Positions 36,401 through 45,966 of a DNA stretch of 64,000 nucleotides are shown here, one piece after another. The notes under the pieces are model-generated. The model had not been told where the DNA came from, did no database searches, and was given only the letters and a program-made list of their open reading frames with translations. Numbering within the stretch: position 1 is the stretch's first letter; every line of letters starts with the position of its first letter. A program made the position numbers and the translations under genes. This stretch comes from Tigriopus japonicus (lineage: Eukaryota > Arthropoda > Copepoda > Harpacticoida > Harpacticidae), in assembly GCA_010645155.1 (NCBI GenBank), contig CM021322.1, forward strand, positions 5,638,741 through 5,702,740, read 5' to 3'.

Positions 36401-38919
36401 CTACAATGTAGGTTTTTGCAACGCCAACCTCACAATCGCACTGCCGAGCGTTGCTAACGGTAAGGAAATATCACAAGTCTTTGAAAATAGGGTTGGCACA
36501 ATTGTATTCGAGATCAAACGTTGGTGCCATCCTTTGTCTGAAAATGTGGAGTAATCCTCGACCTCAAATGCACCAGTCATCACAATTTCAATTTGCAAGC
36601 TCATAACTTTGCAGACAAGTGCGTGAAGGCCTATCATATGAGGTCGAGCGAACGCCAACTTTATTTGACACCTCTTGAAGTCAAATCATTAAATTTTCAG
36701 GAGCTTTTTCGCTCTCAGACTTCATGTCTCATATTTTCATTTTACTTTACTTATCAGGAGCGTTGTTCCATGCTCACCCTAAAAAACATTGACGCTTTAA
36801 GTAACTAACGAATTATTGGAATATGCATTTGCTTTGCTTTTTTTCAGTTGAAAAGAGTCATCAAAACAATCTCCTCCTTTTACTTCTGCTCATTGTGCCC
36901 ACCTGTCTGGGCATTTTATTACTCTTTACCGCTGCCGTGGTTTGGCGCAAATGTTTCTACCAGAAACGCCTCCTACCTCTTCTTCCACTGGCCAGTGCAA
37001 CCGAAGGAATCCGCCCTATCCAACCTCGAGAGGAAGTACCTCTCATGGACGACAGCACACAAAACACAACCATCAAAGAGTTGATGGAAAGCACATGCTC
37101 TGGTTCTGGATCAGGTCTTCCACTACTTGTTCAAAGATCGATTGCAAGACAAATCCGGTTGGTCAACATCATTGGGCAAGGAAGGTGCGTTAAATGTTGA
37201 CGAATCCAACGAAATCGTCGTATTTTGCTGTTTCCCTGAGCCAAATATACACATTGAAGATAATATTCAGAGTACTTTTGGGTGTATTTTAATGTTTTAC
37301 GTCTTGTTTTAGATTCGGAGAAGTCTGGAAAGGGCAATGGAGGGGCGAATCTGTGGCGGTAAAAATATTTTCCACGCGAGATGAGAATTCCTGGTTCCGA
37401 GAATCTCAAATCTATCAGACTGTCATGCTCAGACATGAAAACATATTGGGCTTCATTGCTACAGACAACAAAGGTAAACAACATCTTATAAATGATTCTG
37501 CAATCCGGAACCTAGTGTCCAAAAACTGCTTGTTAAAATGAAAGGGGTTCCTTTTTCAAGTTCGCCCTGCTGTGGGTACAACCTAGCTTTCTATCTATTC
37601 ATCCAAGTCTTCCCGTTTCCCATCTAGATAATGGTACCTGGACCCAGCTTTGGCTTGTAACCGACTATCATGAGCATGGGTCACTCTTCGATTACATTAC
37701 AAAATTCACAGTCTCTCCGAATCTACTCATGTCCATGGCTTGGTCAATCGCTACCGGCTTGGCACATCTCCACATGGAAATCATCGGAACCCAGGGTACC
37801 AAAGTGATTTCTCTACATACCTAGAGTCGTGTTCTCAAACTTAATTCTTACAGGCAAACCCGCCATTGCCCATCGTGATCTCAAATCCAAAAACATCCTG
37901 GTTAAGAGGGATCTTACCTGCGCCATCGCCGATTTGGGTCTATGTGTCCGACATGATTCGGAGACGGACACCGTGGATTTGCCCAATAACAATAAAGTGG
38001 GCACCAAGCGTTATCTCGCCCCCGAGATCCTAAACGAGTCCCTAAACCCGAATGACTTTGACTCGTGGAAACGGGCCGACGTTTACTCCTTGGGACTCGT
38101 GTTCTGGGAACTGGCCCGAAGAACCAATGTGTTAGGGGTTTTCGAGGAGTATCAATTACCGTTTTACGAGGTGGTCGATCCCGATCCAACCCTTGACGAA
38201 ATGCGACAAGTGGTGTGCGACAAGCAGATTCGACCCTCCCTCTCTAGTAACTGGCGATCCACTCAGGTGAGATATGGAGTTCATGCCCTCTCCATCCCTA
38301 AACAAGGGTTCACAACCTACTTAACCATGTGCACTGCACAAATTGTCGATTTAAGTAGAGCTCAGAATTACATGGAACTCACCGTTCACTATCCAATCAA
38401 TAATGATTATTAAAAATTTGATGGGAAAAAATCACACGTGTTTTGAAGGCTTGCTAAAGCACGCCTTCGAAACCGGAACACGGAAGTCAACTATTTCAAA
38501 CAAACGTGGTTGGCGGCAAATTCGAAATCCAAAAAGAAGGACCCATAGATTAGGATGCAAGAGCCATAAAGCTTTGAAATTAACATTCATCGAACATCGA
38601 GAAGATACAAAGATGACAGGCTAATTTGTTTAAGTAATGGAAAAGAAAACTTTTTGGCACCTATTTCAAAAAAAGTAATTTTGGATATGGCATCCTGCAA
38701 TAGAAGCCTTGTAGATCACGTTGATCTAATCGGTAAAATTTTACTAACATTTCTTGGTCATTTCAGGAACTCCAAGCGATTAGCAAGCTCATGAAAGAGT
38801 GCTGGTATAGTGACCCGGGTGCTCGCCTCACAGCTTTGCGGATAAAGAAGACATTGGCCGAGGTTCAAGCCGATATTCTCGATCGGAAAGTCAGCATGTC
38901 TACGACGATACCGGGTTGA
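33425..38919 (+). CDS. babo: Activin/TGF-beta type I receptor kinase, baboon (ALK4/5) class
   Basis: Eight exons join in phase: 33425-33491, 36033-36237, 36308-36459, 36848-37184, 37313-37473, 37628-37795, 37854-38266 and 38767-38919, giving about 551 aa. Exon 1 is a signal peptide ([14 protein letters not shown]). Exons 2-3 encode a Cys-rich ligand-binding ectodomain ending in the family box [10 protein letters not shown]. Exon 4 carries the transmembrane segment and the GS box (CSGSGSGLP), the site of phosphorylation by type II receptors. The kinase shows [26 protein letters not shown] in place of DFG (normal for this family), GTKRYLAPE and a final [11 protein letters not shown]. The L45 loop reads [12 protein letters not shown], the activin/TGF-beta (Smad2/3) type rather than the BMP type. 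I see only one ectodomain version, whereas insect babo uses alternative ones. It converges on mRpS26; polyA signal at 39333. Confidence 0.95.
33492..36032 (+). other. Intron 1 of the baboon-type receptor gene
   Basis: A 2.5 kb intron between the signal-peptide exon (donor g|gtaagt) and the first ectodomain exon (acceptor catttccag). It is AT-rich with a short (TGG)n run at about 33985 and one R2 repeat. I searched it for a second ectodomain exon with a CCx(4-5)CN box and saw none. Confidence 0.7.
35085..35170 (+). repeat. Dispersed repeat R2, copy 1 (in babo intron 1)
   Basis: The block GAAGGTTTAATTGAAAGGTT through GGACTTGATCCTAAGATTGA recurs in reverse complement at about 48840-48935. No coding potential; class unknown. 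Confidence 0.6.
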
Positions 38920-39332
38920 TCCAATATATAAGGAGTTAACCAAGTCTTTGTCAGGGAATCTTTCTATCACCAGGCTCATATGACCCGGTGCCTCGTCGTT
39001 GCTGGTGATTTTTCAATGGTCAACTACGAAATATGCATAGTATATAGAAAAAAAACAAAGCCACATATATATATTCTTTTATACGAAGGAAGAAAAGAAT
39101 GACAACAAGAATTCGCGCGTTCTTGAAAAAGTACCAAAAATCTTCTTGTACCGCAGCAACACTGTTTTCCGTAGCCTACCCAACCAGGCTATCATCATGC
39201 CAGAGTATGACGACCAATTCCCGTTTTGTAATTGTATTTTTAGAATGAACATATGGGCCTATCACACGAGCCATTCTCGTGCCGAGGCGACACAATTAAA
39301 TGTGAGATAAATCTATATCAAATATCGTACAA

Positions 39333-39338
39333 AATAAA
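39333..39338 (+). terminator. Probable polyadenylation signal of babo
   Basis: AATAAA about 415 nt after the babo stop. A minus-strand AATAAA (TTTATT at 39352-39357) lies only 14 bp further on, 23 bp past the mRpS26 stop, so the two convergent transcripts probably overlap or abut. Confidence 0.5.
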
Positions 39339-39379
39339 CGAATTCTACCGATTTATTGCCGTTGTCACCCCCCAAACTA

Positions 39380-40214
39380 CTACGACCCCTGATGCTCTAT
39401 AGGAGTCTCTGCCTCCTCCTCCGAAGCCAAGAAATCCATCTCGTTTTTCGGCACGGGAATCTTGATGCGTTGGTTGGCCGGCACATCCATCGAAGCCGTA
39501 TAACGTCCGTAGTAAATGTGTCCCTCGGTATCAATAGCATACTCGTGATCCACGGGGTTGGCCAAAGCTTCTTCAATCTTCGCCTCGAGATTCTCATAGT
39601 TAACGGCGTTTTGTAAGGCCAAAGTCTCGCTTCGAACCCGCTCTTCGAGCTCTCGGATCCGCGCTTGATCCGCTTTTTGAATGGCCGCCAGATCTTCAGC
39701 CGCACGTCGCTTTTTGTCCTCCAATTCTTGAGCCATTTGCTGTTGTCGGGCTTGGACAATGCGGGCATTTTCTCGCTCGTTCTCCTCGACTAAAGCCCGA
39801 TGTTCCTCAGCTTCTTTAGCCGCCTCAATTCGACCTATTTCGCCCACATCTGAGAAGCGCAAGAAGTCCTCGTAGAGATATTGGGTCACGGCCGAAAATC
39901 GCTGGTTGTAATTGACTTGAAGTTGATTCATGAGCGTGGTTTCCGATTCCGGCGTGTGATCTTTGGGTGGCAGGACGAAAACCTTGGATTTGGCCGGCGG
40001 AATCCATCGAGGTTTCTTGTGAGGGAGGAGATGGCCTTTGAAGCGACGAGGAACGAGGTTGACCGAAGGCTGAAGAACAAGCCTTGAGACGAATGGAGAG
40101 CGAGACTGAAATGGTGGATCAACGTGAGAGGGGTGAAAGATGAACGTGATATTGGATTGAGACCAATGGATGGCTTACCATGGAGCCCTGGAACATTCCG
40201 AGTGAGTGGGACAT
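39380..40214 (-). CDS. mRpS26: Mitochondrial small ribosomal subunit protein mS26
   Basis: Two minus-strand exons, 40179-40214 and 39380-40105, join in phase 0 (donor gtaagc, acceptor tttcag) to give about 253 aa. Exon 1 is only 12 residues (MSHSLGMFQGSM). Exon 2 opens with a basic, Ser-rich mitochondrial-targeting-like stretch and RRFKGHLLPHKKPRWIPPAK. A long charged coiled coil follows (EAAKEAEEHRALVEENEREN), then the family-typical C-terminal part containing NYENLEAKIEEALANP and the short sequence EYAIDTEGHIYYG. MRPS26 is a metazoan-specific protein of the mitochondrial 28S subunit. It is convergent with the baboon receptor, with about 460 bp between stop codons, so the 3' UTRs probably meet. 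A hAT-like element starts 56 bp upstream of the start codon. Confidence 0.88.
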
Positions 40215-40270
40215 AATGATGACGGTTAACGATGCATGAACGACGGGATATTTGGAAATCAGGATGGAAC

Positions 40271-40995
40271 TAGTGATGTGACTTGGGCAAGTAATGAGTC
40301 ATCACAAACACCCCAAGCACAAGTTGTTGACAAGCATTACTTGGGCAATACACCAATACACTTCCCAAGCTCAAGGAACATCGTAAGATGCAGTTGCCGG
40401 CAGTTGCTCTTTGAAGAGTTAAGATGCTTGCAGTGTGACTTAGAAGAAAAGAATGTCAAGTTGCATTTTCGATGATCTTTTGACCTTAATAATTTAGCAA
40501 TAAACAGTGGAAGTGAAACAAAAAATATTTTGATTTGGATAGCATTTGCAAAACCATGTTTTTTCTTTAGTTTCCGTTCTAAGTCACACATGAATACACT
40601 TTTCGGGCCAATCAAGAATGAGATTTAACAGTCAACCCCACTTGGGAACAAGCTCGGTCACTCAGAGTTGCTAGAAAAAAATATAAGATGCCAAAATAAT
40701 GCTTTTTTTTTTGAAATATTCTCAAAAGCTTTTGCATTTCTCGATACATAAGCTTTGAATTGTGTATTTTCATCTAAAAATCCATCCTAACAAGGGCATG
40801 GGCCCTATTTCGCTGAAACTTTCTGGTTAATTGAAATTCTGATGCCGAAGGTTTAGTCTTCATTCCTAGCAAATTTGGCAAACCTGTAAGGTGGGAAAAA
40901 TACTTGTACAGGCACCCAAGTAGACCCAAGTTTCGGCAAGTCCAAGGTACTGTACCGGACCGCTTGCCCAAGCTCTTGTTTGCCTCCCATCACTA
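40271..40995. mobile_element. hAT-like non-autonomous element, 725 bp, next to the mRpS26 start
   Basis: Ends are TAGTGATGTGA and, in reverse complement, TAGTGATGGGA, with CTTGGGCAAG-type motifs repeated near both ends. The perfect direct repeat GATGGAAC flanks it (40263-40270 and 40996-41003). No transposase. It begins 56 bp upstream of the mRpS26 start codon, in its presumed promoter. Confidence 0.9.
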
Positions 40996-41003
40996 GATGG
41001 AAC

Positions 41004-42548
41004 ACACATGGAGGGATCAAACCTTGAGCTGATTTATGACAAAGGTGACCACTTTGGAAGAGATAACTGAAAAGGGAAAAGAAAGCTATTCAATCTTAAC
41101 ACAGTACGTCAATGAATGGGAAAACGAAAATAATTTAAGGTTCTGACATATTCTGCGGCTATCAGTGTAAAGGACGACGGAAAGACGAACATATTTTTGC
41201 CACTTGTTTCTCTTTGTCAACCAAAATGATCACCCCGTTTAGAATCCTCCATATTGACCATTTAGGGTCAGATATTGAAGATAAAGTACGGCCAAAATAG
41301 GAAATACATGAACGTAGTTTTACTCAAAACGTTATAAATTTCACTTTAAAAGCTACTGTTTTTTTTAATTTTTGCAAGAAAATGTGGTTTAAGCGCTTTT
41401 AAATCAATTAAAAGGAACATTATATTTTACTTTGTGAGGCAAAATGTTACTGAAGCAAATCAAAACAATCGTCTTTCCGTTCATTTACTTTGTCAAAAGA
41501 GAACTTGAACAGATCCAAGATCCTAGTGTCGATTCAAGGTAAGAGATCAAGGATTTTTTTATCAAGAACGATTGGACCAGAGCCGCGATTGATAATCGTT
41601 GATAGGAGATTCGTGAACAAACATCGCCAAAAGACCAATGACATTTTGATTATTTAAGGTTTTTACATTTTCTTAGTCATGTCATTGCCATTGATTCGAT
41701 CTCAAAATCCTTCGAGTAGGTTCATGTATTGTAGCTTTTTATTCTACTTTATTTTACGATGAGACCAATACGTATTGATTTTACGAATCTGTAGCACGAT
41801 GGCCATTGAGGAAAAGATATACGGTATTGCTCTCTATCAAATAAAACTCAATTTGATGCCTTTGGATGACTTGAGCCTGCCCAGTTTTTAAAACCTTGTC
41901 TTTTGTGGCTTTAACTGTCAAGTACCCTACAAATGTTCTGTCTGATTTAATCTCAAATGATGAAAATATTTCTAAAGGGAACACTTGTGTCAAATTTGAA
42001 GTATGGTCAAAAAAACTTGGAAAAGAACAATGTTCAAAGTGTGATTGCTGTCTAATATGCCACTCGAATCAAGATGATTTCGGCCTTTGAAGTTGGAATA
42101 GTAGTCAAAGCTGGATTAAAGAATAGTCCATTACAAGCTACTTTCGTCTTTTATCAAGAGTTATTCTGAGGCCAAAAGCTGCGATGTACTGACTGTACGT
42201 GCAAATAGGTTATCGTCGAAACTATTCTTCTAGAGTTAATCTAGAGTTATTTCAAAAGCAAGCACTCTTGTGTCTAACTTTGATTTTACTCTCAAGTTGT
42301 GCACTTCCCTTAAAGATAGGGTCGTACAGGATTTCAAAAATGGTGTAATAGAGTCCTTTAAGCGGAACCAGTAAAATAGAAATAACGTGCAACCTTTGAG
42401 CATTATTATACAATATTTCAGTTCTTATGTGTCCAATAAACATTGAGAAGTTCAAAAATAGGTCAAACTTTTGTGTCAGAGTGCAATATCGGGAGCTGTA
42501 TTAGTAAGGTGACCTCCCAGTCAGCTGTTCGTTAAAGGACCCCATAGG
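41004..42548. other. Intergenic, nothing recognised
   Basis: AT-rich noncoding DNA between the hAT-like element and the second SINE. Confidence 0.5.
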
Positions 42549-42556
42549 AACGACTC

Positions 42557-42801
42557 ACGGGTTGAGGCATGGCGAAGTGCGTACTGCGTTGGTTTGTCAT
42601 GCGGATGGCTGAGGTTCGATCTCGGCTGACTGCCACTCTCCAAACTCAACTCCTTGGAGTCAAAATTTAGAGTTGAACCGTCTTTCAATGCAAACAACTA
42701 CCAAAATATACCATTGGAAGCCAAAAAATGGCAAAGAGCGGGAATATTCCTTCATTCACCCTTTATCGGTGATGTACTGACTCCTTAACAAACAAACAAA
42801 C
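42557..42801 (+). mobile_element. tRNA-derived SINE, second copy
   Basis: This is the same family as the copy at 17.1 kb: GAGGCATGGCGAAGTGCGTA as box A region, GAGGTTCGATCTCGGC as box B, then CTCCTTGGAGTCAAAATTTA and an (AAAC)n tail. The flanking repeat AACGACTC occurs at 42549-42556 and 42802-42809. It is shorter than the 17.1 kb copy because it lacks the internal duplication. Confidence 0.9.
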
Positions 42802-42809
42802 AACGACTC

Positions 42810-45800
42810 GAAACCTAAAGAGCACTTGTGGCTCATTCCTTTTCCCATTGCACCAACCTTTGTTTTTGGTCTTATGTGGAATTTATCTAATCATTTTTTA
42901 ACAAACTTCGAGGTCAGAAACAAAACATTCCATTTGGCCTCTCAACAGTCTTGGCAGGCTTCTTCCCCAAGAGTTTAGTTTGTGCACCTTCGGTTTTGTT
43001 TTTATTATTGAGCATTAGAAGTATAGCAAACGGTGTCAATTTTGTCCTTGATTGGAATTTTCAAAAAGAAATTTATGAGTAACGAATTCCTCATTTTGGG
43101 TAAAGGAACGGAAACTAATTCTATCCTTTTTCGAGGAACATCTGAAGCCCTGTATACTCATAGCGTTCACTGAATGAACTTTGCTCCTTACTTTTTTCAG
43201 CCTGAGTAAATCTGTGAAAGGTTATCGATTCTTTACTACATTAATTGTTTACTAGTTCAAAATGCAATCTACAAACATGCTCCCAGCCTTTTTGCCTGAG
43301 TTCAAAAAGTATCGGTGGGATTCAGAAAGTTGAAGGAAAGTTTTCTCTTTTGATAGTTCATTTTGTCTATTCTTACATCTTGTTTTTACATCTCTTGAGT
43401 TTGTGTCATCTCTTAAGTTTTTGGGACTGCTTGACCACACCTGGAGTAAAAAATTGTTTGCACCCACATGTGCAACCTCATCCAAAAAAAAGTCCTATCA
43501 AATTTTTAAACAAGTTTGAGGCTAAATCCCTGATTTTTTTTTCATGGAATTGGTAACCATTGCCTCTCGTTTTCACGTTATAACTGAAGGCAAGAAAAGG
43601 CTCCGATAAACAGCTCTAAGGGACCCCTTTTATTCACTACATTTAGTTACTCTCAGGATCATTGTAACATACAAAGTAACTGACTTTTGACCCTTTTCGA
43701 AGTCATAGAGTATAACAGAGTCCTAGAAGAGTCTTTTCTTTTGAAATTGCCTTTGTCTGAAATTTTACAATAGTAAGCTACTTTAATAGTATTTTTCAAA
43801 ATACACATGCTGACAAAAAATGTAGCTAACAAAAAATTAGGTGTGAACGCTGAAAAATATGTCTCTATGACATTTTTTGGCATCCTTTGGAAGGGGGAAG
43901 ACAAATAACGCAAAGAACAACTTAAGAGTTGTTCTTAAATTCAGTGTTTCATGATGAAGCTCATAGAGTGCGCTACGCTGAATGTAACGCAGATATACTT
44001 CATGATTTTTCTCCGCAGAGTCAATCTAGAAAATACAGCCTGAGTCATCTAGAGTCACGGATCAAACTCACAGATCATGTAATAAGCCATTATATGGTCT
44101 GTGATCATAACTGATCAAACTACTGTCGTCGTGGTCTGCCTGACTAGCTAGAACTGAATAGTCTGGGACTTGGTCTGTGGTGACACGAGTGCATATTTTG
44201 GATAAATTGGTGCCCTATTTTTCCTCGGTTCTTTAAATGTTTTGGTCTTTTCAAGAAAATGTGTATTTGATCTTTTTAACACTTTAGTAAATAATTTTCC
44301 GGGGCCTAGTGATTACAGTGGCACTGTTACATACATTTTTTCAATGTACATAGCTGGCTTGGGTTAAACTATTATTTCGTTGATTTCTTTGTATATCATC
44401 AACCCTAAAACACTGCTTTCTTTGTTCTTATAGCTTTGAGGATGCTGGCAATAAATCGTGACCAAAACCTGTTTCTTGTAACCCCAAAATTCAAATTTGA
44501 ATGTTCATGCCTCATATTGGATTTGTGCTTTTGCTCTTTTTGTAGGACATAATTTAAAAGAAAAGACAGGCAAGTTTATTTCTCTTTGAACAGTTTCGTT
44601 AGCCCGTCTCCGAACAGTTTAGCTGATTGAAGAAATATGAATTAGGTCAAGAATATTGTAGAAATTTCGCCATTACTAGATGGACGCGTTATACAACCCA
44701 ACCTAATGCAAGTGCTTAACCAAAGGTTTGACATATTCGATATTTTAGAATAAAACCTCAATTTCGAACTAGAAGTACTTTTAATCGACAAAAAACCGGT
44801 TTGCGTGTCAGACTTGTCGTTTGTGTGGTCAAGAGCAAATCTGGCCAGCTCTGGAGAAAATCGCCATTTCTTGATGGCTACCGTACGTCAAAGCAGAAGG
44901 ACAGTCTGCCGTTGAGATAGATGTCTTCCCGATCTCCCCACTGAGCAAACGCGAGATCCTGTCCGTGCCAAGAATTGTGTATTTCCCTTTGTTGTCCTCA
45001 CTACTCAGTCTACGAAACACTGCTCCGAAACCTGTGCAGAGAGTGTACAAGTTACGAGTCTGGCCAGAACTTCCTCAGTACATATTCACGTGTTTGAGGC
45101 GAGTGGAGTGGAGTCGTTCTCCTCGAGCACGTCGGGTGCCCCACGAATCTGGGATCGAGCCTAGTCCCAACCTCCCCAGGATTTATGAGGACGAGAGGAG
45201 TAGGTAATCCTGTACTGACACTTCTCCCACGTCAGAGTCGACCTTACGCTCTCGTTTGTGGACGAGTTTTAAGTTGGGTTTGATCAACACAATCTCGTTG
45301 CTACACATTGTGAACCTTCATTTGAGGCACAAAACGATATAAACCCTGTTTATACGAGTGTCCAAGAGAAAAGCTTAAAACTGGGGATGGCTTGTGAGTG
45401 GAGAGTGCTTGACCCTTCGTTATTGCAATAACTGGAGAATGAAGAACATGGCCCCTCTGAGGACCCGTTTGACAAGTTTTTGAGGAATCCAGCCCGTCCA
45501 AAAGAGGTGATGGATTGAAACAATAGTGATGTTCAAACTCTTGGAACGACGCGAGGCCGTTTGGAAATAGTGAATACATACTACATCGGAGGCGGCCCTT
45601 GGAAACAACTGACGGCCGTCAAGGACTGACTGGCAGAGCCCATGGAGACGCGTTCCCTTGCCGTGCTCATTATCTCTTGTTAGGTATTGACAAGCAATGC
45701 CCATATCGGAAAATACTGCCTTGGCTTCTTTTAGCTAGTCAACAAAACTTGTGTAAGTGAAGCCCATTCTCTACCGTGCCATGAACAACACTGACGAAGC

Positions 45801-45966
45801 CGTGTGAGGAACAAACACTATTGGAAATTGTCTTGGATAGTTTTATCGGCTGTGTTTCTCATCCATTAAAGAAAAGAAGCTTTGAGTGTATGTGAGGGTG
45901 TTTAGCAAGGCTATTGCCTTACATTTCGAGGTTTTGCGTGAATTTGTGCCACTTAATTGTTAAGAA
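42810..45966. other. Intergenic and Mondo upstream region
   Basis: Apart from the hAT relic at 43.1 kb I recognise nothing. From about 44.8 to 45.96 kb base composition is less AT-rich, consistent with promoter and 5' UTR sequence for Mondo. Confidence 0.4.
43075..43153. mobile_element. Fragment of the same hAT-like family (right end)
   Basis: The block ATTCCTCATTTTGGGTAAAG through GAAGCCCTG resembles the right end of the 19.2-20.8 kb element. I found no matching left end or duplication nearby, so this is a truncated relic. Confidence 0.5.

Noticed and set aside
45301..45704. Two overlapping minus-strand frames upstream of Mondo
   Set aside because: No domain, no splice structure, and the position fits Mondo promoter/5' UTR.
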